Below are positions 22,769 through 33,767 of a stretch of 64,000 nucleotides of DNA, piece by piece; position 1 is the first letter of the stretch, and the number at the start of each line of letters is the position of its first letter. The position numbers were made by a program, and so were the translations under genes. The notes below the pieces were generated by a model. That model was not told the origin of the DNA. It made no database searches and was given only the letters and a program-made list of their open reading frames with translations. This DNA comes from Nilaparvata lugens (taxonomy: Eukaryota; Arthropoda; Insecta; Hemiptera; Delphacidae), in contig NC_052517.1 in NCBI RefSeq assembly GCF_014356525.2, positions 890,973 to 954,972 of the forward strand. The letters are read 5' to 3'.

Positions 22769-23180
22769 CGAAATATTTTTCATTGTAATGAGATTATACT
22801 TTTTTTGTCTTAGTTTTATATTTTTCAATTACCTTAACTGAGTTTTCTTATTATTTTCTTCTTACTTTTTTTGTCTTAGTTTTATATTTTTCAATTACCT
22901 TTAACTGAGTTTTCTTATTATTTTCTTCTTCTGTATTTATTTGGAATAATACTTTCAATTTATTATTATTTTTCAATTTCGCATTGTATAATTATTGTAA
23001 TGTATAAATGCAATAGGTTTTCAAGACCTAGCATGTAACAAATAAATCAATCAATCAATCTCTCTCTCTCTCTCTAAAGGGTGGTGCGACAGAGAGGATC
23101 TGGGACCTGGGTCCGATCCGTATGAACTCCGTCCATAATAAAGAAGACAATCTCTTTCTTTCTCTTTCTCTCTCTCTCAA
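22769..23180 (+). repeat. Second LINE-type 3' end with (ATCA)n tail, then CT-tailed motif
   Basis: A 3' UTR-like AT-rich stretch ends AACAAATAAATCAATCAATC. Within it a phrase of about 65 bases ('tttttgtcttagttttata') is directly duplicated at 22800 and 22867. The CT-tailed motif of 22375 then repeats at 23076-23150. Confidence 0.5.
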
Positions 23181-23312
23181 ATACACTTCTGTATAAATCA
23201 ATTTCAAGTAAATGATTTCAATCAGATGAGATAATTATCATCGTCAAAAATAAGATAAAAATTATTACTAAAATATCTGGAATGTAGTCATAGGACAACT
23301 CAATATCTTTGT

Positions 23313-23461
23313 GCCGGTTGCACAACAGCCGCTTAAATTTTAACCGTGATTAATTCCACGAGAACCAATCAGAGAAGCCGTCTTTTCAAAAACGCCTTCT
23401 CTGATTGGTTCTCATAAAATTAATCACGGTTAAAATTTAACCGGCTGATGTGCAACCGGGC
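23313..23461. mobile_element. Foldback MITE, GCCGGTTGCAC family
   Basis: Inverted arms GCCGGTTGCACAACAGCC and GGCTGATGTGCAACCGG. They enclose a second inverted pair, 'gattaattccacgagaacc' and 'ggttctcataaaattaatc'. Other copies: 33469-33600 and the array at 50091-51250. Confidence 0.8.
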
Positions 23462-24219
23462 CTTTATGTTTTAATACTGTATTAATTTAAACTAAATTAC
23501 TTAGAACTTATAATTAAAATATAATATTTATCACTACAAATATTCTCTCAATATACACTTACACACACAGTCACATACAAAATTAAAATAATATATCAAT
23601 AATTATAATAATATATTAGCTGGTAAAATGGACCTTTGTTCAATACATATGTCTAAACGTAAACATTAACACAAATTACAAAATATAAAACTAGAGGATA
23701 TAAAATAAATTTGTTAAAATGAATTCTCATTCATACACATACGGGTATCACCTATATATATAAACTCAACAATATCATAATGTTTTGGCACTATCTCAAA
23801 TACATATATAGTTTCCTACAATGATATATCACTAATTTATTATAATATAATAAAATAATATCATAATATCATATATTTATAATATCATAATTTATAGCAG
23901 AAGTCCACCCAAACTTGGTTTACCATTTATTTTAAGTTCTATTTAATAATTTATATTGATATCCCTAAAAAAAAACTAGAAATTTTCAAAATTAAATTAG
24001 AAATTGAATAACACGAATATTGCCGGTGCTCTATACAAGGGGCATTCAATAATAATAGGGGTTTTAAATAAAACGAATACATTTAGTGGGGATAAAATAT
24101 CCAAGATTCTATTATCTTTTTGTGATTCGAAATTTTCAAAAATATTTTTTGGAGTGATTAAGTTCTCAGATTCTATTTTCAGTTATACTAGTTATAAGTA
24201 GGGTATTGGACTATTTAGA

Positions 24220-24345
24220 AAAATCATGTTTTTGGACTCAGGGGACCTTGAAGCGTATAGAAAACATGAAATTAGGGTACCTTGAATTTTTTTTTGGAAA
24301 GCAATACTTTCCTTACCTATGGTAATAGGGCAACCAAAGTAAAAC
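24220..24345 (-). mobile_element. Fragment of the 830-bp element
   Basis: Only the terminal 125 bases remain, ending TTACCTATGGTAATAGGGCA. Confidence 0.65.
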
Positions 24346-24357
24346 AGGTAGATATAA

Positions 24358-24623
24358 CCATAGAGAAACGAAAGCATAAGTAGATATCCCATGGTATAGG
24401 ACGTTTATGTCGCAACTTTTACTGTTATCCCAAGCCGATAGTTCACGTATTTCTTTCCTGTGACGCTGGTAGTCTCTCAAATTGTGCCGTTCATACACTC
24501 TCACCCCAACAAAACAGTGAAAATTGACAATAATCAACAGTAATCGGCTTGAGATAACAGTAAAAGTTGCGACATAAATTCCCTATACCATGGGATATCT
24601 ACTTACGCTATTGTTTCTCTATG
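24358..24623. mobile_element. Foldback MITE, CCATAGAGAAACG family
   Basis: Arms of about 75 bases: CCATAGAGAAACGAAAGCAT... to 'cccaagccgatag', with inverse 'cggcttgagataacag' to ATTGTTTCTCTATG. GATATAA flanks both sides (24351-24357 and right-hand 'gatataacc'), so a target duplication is likely. A second copy is at 53761-54037. Confidence 0.75.
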
Positions 24624-24839
24624 ATATAACCATATTGATGAAAAAATTAGTATTTCATATCACAAGAAAATTCAGATGAAAGTTATATTGATTATAATTT
24701 TTCTAAATAAGCATGGATATAATCTAGGATGAATACTGTATGGTTAAAAATCAATGCTTTAAAAATAAAATATAAAACCCAAAGATAATAATTATACAAA
24801 AGCCATGTTGTATGCTTTATTTTGGGGCGAATGGTATAA

Positions 24840-25090
24840 TATTTTTTGTGTAGTTGAGAAGTTGATATTGTGGTAATTATTCATATTGAATGAAAAAGAC
24901 TAAGAAATTGTCAAAAACCACTGATTTATTGATAATTAGAAAGACCGGTTTCGGTTATTAGACCATTGTCAATCTCTGATAAACTCAGAGTTTATCAGAG
25001 ATTGACAATGATGTAATAACCGAAACCGGTCTTTCTAATTATCAATAAATCAGTGGTTTTTTGACAATTTCTTAGTCTTTTTCATTCAAA
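24840..25090. mobile_element. Palindromic Penelope-type terminal repeat
   Basis: Two inverted arms of about 110 bases meet at 'ctctgataaactcagagtttatcagag'. Each arm contains AATAACCGAAACCGGTC, the GAAAC-stem-GGTC half of a hammerhead-like motif, and ends 'agactaagaaattgtcaaa'. The same arms bound the larger element at 51299-52276. Confidence 0.6.
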
Positions 25091-26040
25091 ATGGTATAAT
25101 ATTTAAAAATGAAATAAAAAATAGGATTAAAAGCAAAATACATAAATTACTGTAATTAATAATGATCTATCGTTTGAGATTTCATAAATAAATTGAAAAC
25201 AAGTTAAAATAACCAAAGGGAAATTTCATTTTAGGGGAAAACCTCTTTGATAGAAATAGCGATGTTGTACAGGTAATTTTTCATAAAAACAGGATAAAAA
25301 AAAAGTTTAAAAGAAAAAATTGTGTTCAAATTAAAAACCTGTTTCTATAGTAACAGTGAAATACATTCATACAGTGATATGTTATTATTAGAAATACCTA
25401 AGGTACCTAGAATACATGTATTCTAGTATCCTTGGAAATACCCAAATAAAATACCATTAAAATAATGATAAAACTATTAAAACCCTATGATGAAACAGAT
25501 AACACATTAAAAATTAATTAAATACAGTAGTTACATACAATACTCAATTATTTTTTAGGAAATATTTTAAAAGATTGGATGGTTTTGATCTATGCTCATT
25601 TCAGTTATAAATTCATTTTGGCAACTAAGTTGATTTATTTACATTTATATCATAGATTATAATATCAATATGGAAGGGTAGGGTATGGTTTGGTTTTAAA
25701 AATTTCAAAAATTCAGGACCCCATACAATTTTCAAACAAAATACAGCTACTAGAGGGAACGAACGCCCTATCTACATTTTTTTTTTTAAATTCAGGTTTT
25801 TCCGAAAATTCCCAAAACGGAATTCGGCTCTCAAAAATTTAAATGGCTAGGGCTTTACTACCCAAATTTTGAGAAATTTCTATTTATTGAGTATTTTCAA
25901 CAGTAATTCAGCTTTTAAGAGTGGGTTGAGGGAGAGAACATTTTGACTAAATTTTGGGGTGAATAGTAATAGAAAACGTCTATAAGTAAAGTGGTTGGTT
26001 CAGGGGAAAAATAACATTCAGAAGCTCTTAACTACATCAA
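25091..26040. other. Intergenic, unassigned
   Basis: AT-rich sequence downstream of the bazooka stop codon. I found no exon, tandem array or terminal repeat. Confidence 0.4.
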
Positions 26041-26049
26041 ATTATCGTC

Positions 26050-26440
26050 AGTTGGGAGTTTCCATCTTCTTCTTCTCTTTCTTCTTCTTCTTCTTCTTCT
26101 TCTTCTTCTTCTTCTTCTTCTCGTTCTTCCACATATCATTCTTTTTCTTCTTCTTCCAGTTTTCTTCTTCATGTCATCCTTCTCAGTTCTTCGTCTTCTT
26201 CTTTTTCTTCTTCTCGTGTAGTACTCCTTATTCTCCTTTCTTCCAATTCTCAATCTTCCTTTTCTCTTTCTTTTTCTTCTCTGTATTGACATTTTTTCTG
26301 TATTTCATATCTCAGATGATCATCATCTTCTTCTTCTTCCTCCTACTTCTCCTTCTTTCTTCTTCTTCTTCTAATTCTCCGATCGTCTTCTTTTTTCTTC
26401 TTCTATTTCTCCGATCTTCTTCTACTTCTTCTTTGAAACC
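26050..26440 (+). repeat. (TTC)n-rich pyrimidine tract
   Basis: About 390 bases of CTT/TTC with interruptions. The open frame across it is Phe/Ser low complexity and is not treated as a gene. Confidence 0.85.
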
Positions 26441-27042
26441 AAATCCAAACAGCTGTTGGATGAAATCACAAACGCTGTCTTCTATTCAAGAGAGAAAAAT
26501 GTATCCGACTTTGACTTCCAACCATTAGCTGTTCCGATATGGTTTAAAACCGTTCAAGTTTATAACACCGTTTCTTACACCGTAGAATCAACCACGCAAT
26601 TACTGTCAAGTTTAAAGAAAATCATTTAATGAATCCGCTATATCAAAGTTATACTTCAAGTATACTTGAAAGTATACTATGAAAGTATACTATAAACTAT
26701 ACTTCAAGTTAAGTTTTGTAACTGTAGAACAAGTTATCGGTTTATACAAAACAACTTGAATTCAAGTAAACTTGACCAATGTAAACACCCCTCTATAGAG
26801 AAACCTCCAAGGTCCCATTGGACCAGTCAAAAATTGTTCAAACTCTCAAAAAATCAGGCCATTTCTAACCTAGAAAAAAGGAATATGGCACCTAAATTTA
26901 AACCTTTTCACAATTTTCTAATAAAGTATTTCAAAAGAGACACTTAATTTATTAATTAATAAAGAAATAAATTCATAGTTCATAGAAATAAGTTGGGAAA
27001 CAAAAGGGTTCTATAAACTGGAACTTCTTATATACCAGGTAA

Positions 27043-27667
27043 TATCATAGAGAAGGAATAGCGAAAGTAGATATCCCATGGTATAGGGCGTTTATGTCGC
27101 AACTTTTACTGTTAACTCAAGCCGATTACTGTCGACTACTGTCTATTATTAGTGTGTTATTAGAGTGTAAGAGTGTGAGAAGGGCACAGTATGAGAGACT
27201 ACCAGCGTCACATAGCTTCACCAAAAACAACTACTAGAACTATCGGCTTCAGTAAACACTCACATTTGCAACATAGACACCCTATACACTGTCTATTATT
27301 AGTGTGTTGTTGGGAGTGTAAGAGTGTAAGAAGGGCACAGTATGAGAGACTACCAGCGTCACATAGCTTCACCAAAAACAACTACTAGGACTATCGGCTT
27401 CAGTTAACACTACATTTGCAACATAACTCGGTCCTTTACCATGGCATATCACCACAATATGATACAGTATCATCTCAACTTGATACACAACACCATAATT
27501 TGATACAAAACTTCCAAACTTTAAATGAATTCTACAAACCATAGGATATCTTCTTATGCTATCTTTTCTCTATGCTATTATTCAGATGTTGTATAGGTGA
27601 CTACTTATATATAAAAGGATACTATACCATGGAATATCTAATTATCGCTATTGTTACTCTATGGTAG
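27043..27667. mobile_element. Foldback MITE ends around two copies of a 151-bp minisatellite
   Basis: The left arm (27043-27125) matches the CCATAGAGAAACG foldback family, as do right-hand pieces ending 'ttgttactctatggta' near 27664. Between them lie two 150-151 base units starting ACTGTCTATTATTAGTGTGT (27138, 27288). The right end is rearranged, with gatac dyads inserted near 27445-27510. Confidence 0.6.
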
Positions 27668-27773
27668 AATATAGGAGTTCCCATATGAACTTATTTCTTT
27701 ATCAAATATTAATATTTCAAATAACTTTCCAACACAATTTTAACACTCACTTTTTCTAACACAATGTTTTGTT

Positions 27774-27973
27774 TCAAACTTTAGGCTGGTACTCCCTTAT
27801 AGTAACATGGCTAACAAACGGACCATGTGACTTTCTGGAATTATTGTTATTATTATTATTACTGTAATTATTAACATTTAGATTGTTGTTGTTGTTTAAG
27901 TTGTTGTTACCCTGTTGTTGGTGATGTTGTTGAGGCCTGAACTGATGGGCTGCAGCAACCATTCCCGGAACAG
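27774..27973 (-). CDS. baz: Bazooka/Par-3, terminal coding exon with stop
   Basis: The last coding exon: acceptor 'ctgatcAG' at 27975-27974, stop TGA at 27776-27774, 66 codons including stop after completing a split codon (phase 2 entry). It begins VPGMVAAAHQFRPQQHH, passes through an Asn-rich stretch (GNNNLNNNNNLNVNN and a further Asn run), and ends HGPFVSHVTIREYQPKV. The Asn/Gln tract is low complexity and likely length-variable. The conserved FVSHVTI tail suits the Par-3 C-terminus. The entry phase matches the 'GCT G' end of the preceding exon (31100-31370). The 3' UTR below 27774 is not delimited. Confidence 0.85.
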
Positions 27974-28400
27974 CTGATCAGAGAAAATGAAATATTACTC
28001 AAAGAGTTTCACACAAAAATACAGGTAAACGTTTAAAAAGCGAACAAAAAATGTTAGAAACTGCTACAGAAATGAAAAAAATATATATAACATTGAATTA
28101 GTCAAAGTTGCCTGTATATTTGGCTTCAAAATTATCTAAAATAACTAAATTTATTCAATGTGCGGTGATATTAAGTTCAATATCTGATTATAATTTGGTG
28201 TTTTAATCATTCTAAATTCATAATTTTCAGCTCATATATAAATATTTTTTTGGACAGGGGTTAAACTTTAACTTTCCACAGTAAGAACATAACCTATTTT
28301 CATGGACATGTTATTAATTATATAAAATTTTGGGAACAGAATAGTTTTGGGCTATGCCTGCTGTTCTTTCCTGATCATATTTATATGATTGGTCATATCT
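27974..28400. other. Bazooka intron, unassigned
   Basis: AT-rich intron, with one copy of the 'gttttgggctatgcctg' repeat motif near 28340. No exon seen. Confidence 0.4.
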
Positions 28401-28613
28401 TCACACAAAAATACAGGACAATGTTTAAAAATGAAACGAAAAACGTTAAAAAGTGCTGCAGAAATGGAACAGAAATGTAAAAACTGAGGTGAAATGTCTT
28501 TGTTCCACAATATCTCTCTTCATAGTGTCCGGGTGCTGTAGCTTTGCCTATCGGCGCGGGGGCCACAAGGCCACAATACTACCCAAACAAAAACATCAAA
28601 CATTTTTGAATAA

Positions 28614-29043
28614 GTATCTTTCCATAAGCAACAGATGCTCTGCTGTATCTTCTCAAAAGCAACGTTTTGCATCCGAAAAGATACACAAGGAGCTTCAGTG
28701 TATCTTTCCATAAGCAACAGATGCTCTTCTGTATCTTCTCAAAAGCAACGTATTGCATCCAAAAAGATACACAAGGAGCTATAATGTATCTTTCCATAAG
28801 TAACAGATGCTCTGCTGTAACTTCTCAAAAGCAACGTGTTGCATCCAAAAAGACACACAAGGAGCTTCAGTGTATCTTTCCATAAGCAACAGATACTCTG
28901 CTGTATCTTCTCAAAAGCAACGTATTGCATCCGAAAAGATACACAAGGAGCTATAATGTATCTTTCCATAAGTAACAGATGCTCTTCTGTATCTTCTCAA
29001 AAGCAACGTGTTGCATCCGAAAAGATACACAAGGAGCTTTTTG
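28614..29043. repeat. 86-bp minisatellite, five units
   Basis: Units start GTATCTTTCCATAAG(C/T)AACAG at 28614, 28700, 28786, 28872 and 28958, exactly 86 bases apart. Each ends 'aagatacacaaggagct'. Alternate units differ in shared ways ('cttcagt' against 'ctataatg'), so a 172-base pair was probably the copied block. A short array of the same unit is at 60330-60540. Open frames across it are repeat artefacts. Confidence 0.9.
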
Positions 29044-29286
29044 GAGTTACATCCTTTCAGCACAAGACAGCCTATCAGCTGTTATTTGTTCAACAAGCTC
29101 TTTCCATGGTTGGTGATATGTTGCAACTCTCTCATTCGTGAAGAATCTCTGTGTGTTGGGAGCTTCCTCCATCTAGGGATCTAGGGTCTCTGTAGGCTGA
29201 TATTTTTGCAAAGCCGTGAATATTACCCCGCCAACCATACCTTGCCTATTTGCCGTATCAAAGTCACCGAGGCAAAGCTATGGGAA

Positions 29287-30520
29287 GCGTATTGTATTCA
29301 AAGTTAGTAGACAGAAGGTTGGTCACTCATCTGTAGTATTTTAGTTGAAATGCAATTGGAGTGGGGGAACAGCAGCCGTGACGTAGGCTGTAGAACTGAG
29401 TAGGCAGAATATGGCATTCATGAAAATCATAAGGTTACGTCTTGTCAAATTATATAACACAAACATTTTCTGACATGCAAGCTTTCTGTTTCTGCTTTAC
29501 AATAATTATCAAAACATTTTGCCATATAGAAGCAAAAATTGAGATATATTACTCGAGATTTCTGCTCCAGCATTTTTTTTCATTAGTTTTTTCATTTTTC
29601 AGTGGACTCGCTTACCTTTATTTTGAGTACCTATTCCTCTGTTTTCTTCCTTCCCCCCATTTCTCCCTTCCTTTTTTCCTCATTACTTCTCTTTTTTGCT
29701 TGCCTATTACATGGGAAACCATAGTTGGCTAGGTACCTTCCTCTCTTTTTTTTTCTCTTCTCCAACACACCCAAACACTAAGCCCATGGTTTTTTATATT
29801 TGTAACATTTTATTGTGTTTTATTTGTTTCGTAAATCTTTGTAATTTTGTTTTGTCTTGTTTTGTGTGTTTTTAATAAATTGAAATTGAAAAAAATAAAC
29901 ACAACCTCCTAACCTTCCCTTTCAAACCCTTCAGGTTTCTTCATCTTCTAGGTCGTGTCTATATTTTGTAGTTTGGCTATACATCAGCTTGTGAATTTCG
30001 GGGATGAGATATTTTGATTCTCGTAGAACATGTGCTCGATACCAGCATGTGCTCAGTGCATTTATATGGATGAAATTCATCGGATTTATCGGGATCGGTT
30101 TATTGCAATGCATTGGTTTATCAAGATTTTTTATGTGTAATATGAAATTATAATAGTATAACGTTGTCTACTAACGCTTTTCCAGCTTATTAACTTTTCG
30201 TGTCAAGTTTTTTAGATTCTTGAAAAACTTTCAACATTTTATTCATACAAGTTGAATGAACTTGAAATATTTTTAACAACATCATTAGAATCGGTGATTC
30301 ATTCGCTATAAGTATGGAGCATTTTTAAGTTCTAGGTCAATCTTGAGGGGATTAAACGACGATGTTCTCGAAGATACAGTGAATAAACTATATGCTCAGT
30401 GTGGCTACTAATGTTATCACATTTTTACTACACGTGACGTCACGCTGGCATTCCCCCCACCACTTCGAATCTTACATCTGTGAGTGATCAACCTTCTGTC
30501 TACTAACGTTGTATTGTATT
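29287..30520. mobile_element. 1.2-kb element with about 45-bp terminal inverted repeats
   Basis: Left end 'gttagtagacagaaggttgg' (inside 29287-29335) is matched by CAACCTTCTGTCTACTAACG at 30490-30509, with further pairing on both sides. The interior holds AT-rich sequence and a 'tttttaataaattgaaattg' A-rich tail near 29870-29900, possibly a captured retroposon 3' end. No transposase is visible. It lies in a bazooka intron. Confidence 0.55.
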
Positions 30521-30574
30521 TATTTGATCGACCCAATTTATTTACCAGCATAGTTTAATGTGGACCTTATGAAT

Positions 30575-31065
30575 AGTGAGGTCCATGTTATAATGGCAGT
30601 GGAGAAAGATAGGAGAAAAACGTTGCCGATCATCTGTCTTGTTAATGCCTTCTATAGACGGTAGCTGATACAGGCTTATTGATGTATAATATTCATTTCA
30701 TTCCAGTTTAAAATAATCAATTATATTTTATAAAGCAAGAAATTATATTTTTCAATAATTTAATAATGAATTCCACAGTTAAGATGAAATATTTTGTTAA
30801 TTGTTAATTCTTCATACTTCATGTAATATCAACTGTTCATTCTCGTTTAAAATAATAAATTATATTTTATTAAGCAAGAAATTATATTTTTTAAAAAATT
30901 CATAATGAAGATGAAATATTGTGTTAATTATTAATTCTACATTGTTAAAGACGATCTGGCAACAGTGCAAAGCGAGAAAGAGATAGCGCTATCTGCTTTG
31001 TTGAATGATAGACAAGGATAGCAATACCATTGCTACACTGCCATTATAACGTGGACCTCACTATA
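30575..31065. mobile_element. Intact TA-MITE, about 490 bp
   Basis: It opens TAGTGAGGTCCATGTTATAA and closes with the inverse, ending CCTCACTA followed by TA. The interior holds a 100-base partial internal duplication ('ttcattctcgtttaaaataa'). It ends only 35 bases from the splice donor of the bazooka exon at 31100. Confidence 0.8.
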
Positions 31066-31099
31066 TAGTATTTATTTAATGAACCCAATATAAATTTAC

Positions 31100-31370
31100 C
31101 AGCATAGTTGTCGTGGCGTTGATAGTTTCGGAAGACGCCACCAGACTGCGCTGCCGTTGTGCTGTTGCTAGCGCCACCAATCGGGCGTCGCGGCAACGAA
31201 TTGGAATTAGTGCCGCCATTGTTCAGAAGGTGCGACTCGACGCTCTCGTACTCGTAGAAGTTGGACACGGGACGGGGTGGGCTGAGTTGCCCGGGTGGTC
31301 ACCCATCCCACCGCCGGACCGGCTCGACGTCGCTTCGCGGCGCTGAGAGTGGTAGTGTTGTTGGCGTCGA
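31100..31370 (-). CDS. baz: Bazooka/Par-3 exon, frame-disrupted in this assembly
   Basis: Acceptor 'ttccAG' at 31372-31371, donor GTAAAT at 31099. The entry phase gives NRRQQHYHSQRREATSSR... to GDHPGNSAHP, but that frame meets TGA at 31225-31223. The conserved continuation RPVSNFYEYESVESHLLNNG and its exit phase (GCT G|, needed by the last exon) are in the next frame, which is itself closed upstream by TGA at 31301-31299. One extra base between 31298 and 31226 would restore the whole exon. The C run at 31274-31277 (minus strand) is the likeliest place. Exon length is 271 where 272 is expected. Either a base was lost in the assembly or the allele is mutant. Confidence 0.8.
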
Positions 31371-31427
31371 CTGGAAACGGAAAATTGTGCTAATTTAGTT
31401 TTCAAATTCAAATTTTCAATGTTCAAT

Positions 31428-31970
31428 TAACCCTAAAGAGACTCACTGGGGTGTTTCACACCCCAGGGATTTTTTTCTGTTCTGCAGTTGACAATATTCA
31501 TTTATTTTATATTATTATAATTTTTACAAGAAGCACTGAATGGGAGAGAAAAACTAAGGATACTCCTTGTACTATTTCTCTCCTAAATTTAGATAATAAT
31601 TTAAAAGTCCGAAATGAGGTTATGATTCCACTTTTCTGGAATTTAGTTCTTTTTCACTCAAAAACAACTAAAACTAAGAATTTTGAAGGTTGAGAAACTG
31701 GATAGGAAACAAAAATATTACACTCAAATCACTGATAATTGAAACATTTTAACGTAATTTTACAAAATTTAGAGCCGGAAAAATAGAACTTATTGATCAC
31801 TTATATATCAAACAGATGGGAATTTATGCCCAGTCTAAATTCGGTTTGTAGTATTGTAAACTACTCTCCACCACTTCCAGTCAGTAATAGCATTCTACAA
31901 GGTCACCAGCTCATCTTGTTCTTCGTTTGGGGTGTCTAACACCCCAGAGTGTCTTTTACGTAGGACTTTT
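31428..31970. repeat. Possible piggyBac-like MITE with GGGGTGT/ACACCCC hairpins
   Basis: TTAACCCTAAAGAGACTCAC at 31427 starts a stretch with a GGGGTGTTTCACACCCC hairpin. At about 31930 GGGGTGTCTAACACCCC mirrors it. The TTAA plus CCC start suggests the piggyBac superfamily, but no matching GGGTTAA is seen at the right. Confidence 0.35.
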
Positions 31971-32301
31971 ATCAAACACTTTTATTACAAAGATTTACTT
32001 GTATTGTCACTACGAATGTGGTATGGGATGATGGATAAGATTGGAATGAATGCTATGATTCTCTATAACTTGAGATTCAAAACAATAGAATGAAGAGAGG
32101 TGAGTTTTTGATGAAGTTGTCATTGGCAATGATCAAGCCCTTCGTTCAAACCGGATTAGGAGCTCCAACACTTACGCGGAGCATATGTACTTCTAAAATT
32201 AGTATAAATATTGATAAGCAGTGTTTTACTTTTGATTTCTGTATGCACTTGGAACAAAAATGATTAAGAAATGATGAAGTATGGTCTAAGTACTTGTTTT
32301 T

Positions 32302-32686
32302 TACTTTCCTTGCCCTATTACCATAGGTAAGGAAAGTATTGCTTTCCAAAAAAATTAAGGTACCCTAATTTTAAGTTTTCTATACGTTTCAAGGTCCCCT
32401 GAGTCCAAAAACATGATTTTTGGGTGTTGGTCTGTGTGTGTGTGTGTGTGTATATATATATGTGTGTGTGTGTGTATGTGTGTATATGAGTAGTCTATGT
32501 CAGTGAACACGATAACACCATTCCTAATCAACCGATTGACTTGAAATTTTAAACTTAAAGTCCTTATACCATGAGGATCTGACAATAAGAAATTCAATAA
32601 AATTGAATTCAAAATGGCGGAAAAAATGGCGGATAATTAGTAAAAAACCATGTTTTTCACGGTTTTCTCGAAAACGGCTCTAACGA
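32302..32686 (+). mobile_element. 830-bp element cut by the assembly gap
   Basis: Starts 'ttactttccttgccctatta' with (GT)n near 32434-32475 and stops at the N run in 'ggctctaacga', the middle of the element in other copies. Confidence 0.7.
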
Positions 32687-32786
32687 NNNNNNNNNNNNNN
32701 NNNNNNNNNNNNNNNNNNNNNNNNNNNNNNNNNNNNNNNNNNNNNNNNNNNNNNNNNNNNNNNNNNNNNNNNNNNNNNNNNNNNNN
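32687..32786. other. Assembly gap (100 N)
   Basis: Exactly 100 undetermined bases, the usual placeholder for unknown length. It lies in the intron between bazooka exons 34347-34462 and 31100-31370, so missing sequence should not remove coding exons of the frame reconstructed here, whose phases already agree across it. Confidence 0.95.
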
Positions 32787-32851
32787 CCTCAATATAGCAG
32801 CGTCTTGGAAGGAGTAAATCATTCCAGGGTTCAACTTTTGAGGCAATAGAT

Positions 32852-33258
32852 AACTAGTAGTTCTGTGAACAGTAGACCTCACGCAGTATTCTCATCCACA
32901 AGTACATGATTGAAGCTATGGACCTTATGGAAATACAGCAATAGACTGGCTTTTCCACACATCTGTGTAATCACTTGTCAGCTGATTTATGATGAATAAT
33001 TCTGTAGTCTGATTTTTACTCTAATATTGGCGTATGAAGGAGGCTCCTTTTTCCTTTTATATTATCCTTGAAATGAAAAATTTCCAAAACCCTTCTATAT
33101 ACGTCGACGCGCAATTAAAAAAGGAACATACCTGTCAAATTTCATGAAAATCTATTACCGCGTTTCGCCGTAAATGCGCAACATAAAAACATATAAACAT
33201 TAAGAGAAATGCCAAACCGTCGACTTGAATCTTAGACCTCACTTCGCTCGGTCAATAA
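32852..33258 (-). mobile_element. 'GTCGAC' interspersed repeat
   Basis: From AGTAGTTCTGTGAACAGTAG to 'cttcgctcggtcaataatt', uninterrupted, about 405 bp. Confidence 0.75.
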
Positions 33259-33468
33259 TTATTATATTCATAACCGTTGTCTTCTACTATCCAGTTATGA
33301 ATATGTATTGAAAGGATAGTCTTCAATATTATTTATTCCAAAAAATCATGACCTTTACCTCAATTGAAATTTTACCATCTAGATAACATTTTTATGAATA
33401 ATTTGTTCATCCCAGGTGCAACATGCTACTATAGATATATTACAAAAATATAGTAAAACAGAGCTAGG

Positions 33469-33600
33469 TCCGGTTGCACAAAAGCCGCTTAACCGTGATT
33501 AATTTCACGAGCACCAATCAGAGAAGGCTTTTTCAAAAGGCTTGAGTTCTCGTGGAATTAATCACGATTAAAATTTAACAGGCTTTTCTGCAACCGACAC
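33469..33600. mobile_element. Foldback MITE, GCCGGTTGCAC family
   Basis: Arms CCGGTTGCACAAAAGCCG and 'ggcttttctgcaaccgac', with internal inverted 'gattaatttcacgag' and 'ctcgtggaattaatc'. Confidence 0.75.
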
Positions 33601-33621
33601 CTAGATTTTCACAGTGTTTAA

Positions 33622-33767
33622 GGGCCGAATTCACCAAAAAGAAAACTTGGTTTGAGCGTCAGCTGATTCAATTAACAAAAAATCATATTACAAAACCAAG
33701 TCAAAATCATCTGACTTGGAACCAACTGCCACTCAAAACCAGTTTTTGTTTTTGGTGAATTTGGGCC
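33622..33767. mobile_element. Foldback element GGGCC(G)AATTCACCA
   Basis: Left GGGCCGAATTCACCAAAAAG, right 'tttttggtgaatttgggcc'. It has inner inverted 'acttggtttgagcgtcag' and 'cactcaaaaccagt' segments. I saw one copy in the window. Confidence 0.6.

Noticed and set aside
28453..29141. Several overlapping 70-100 codon frames
   Set aside because: Produced by the 86-base minisatellite. Because 86 is not a multiple of three, each unit shifts frame, which is incompatible with a repeated protein domain.
29442..29732. 96-codon plus-strand frame rich in Phe/Leu
   Set aside because: Inside a TIR element, pyrimidine-rich composition, no domain and no start context.
31428..31970. Active piggyBac element
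   Set aside because: Only a TTAACCC-like left edge and two hairpins are seen, with no matching right terminus and no transposase.
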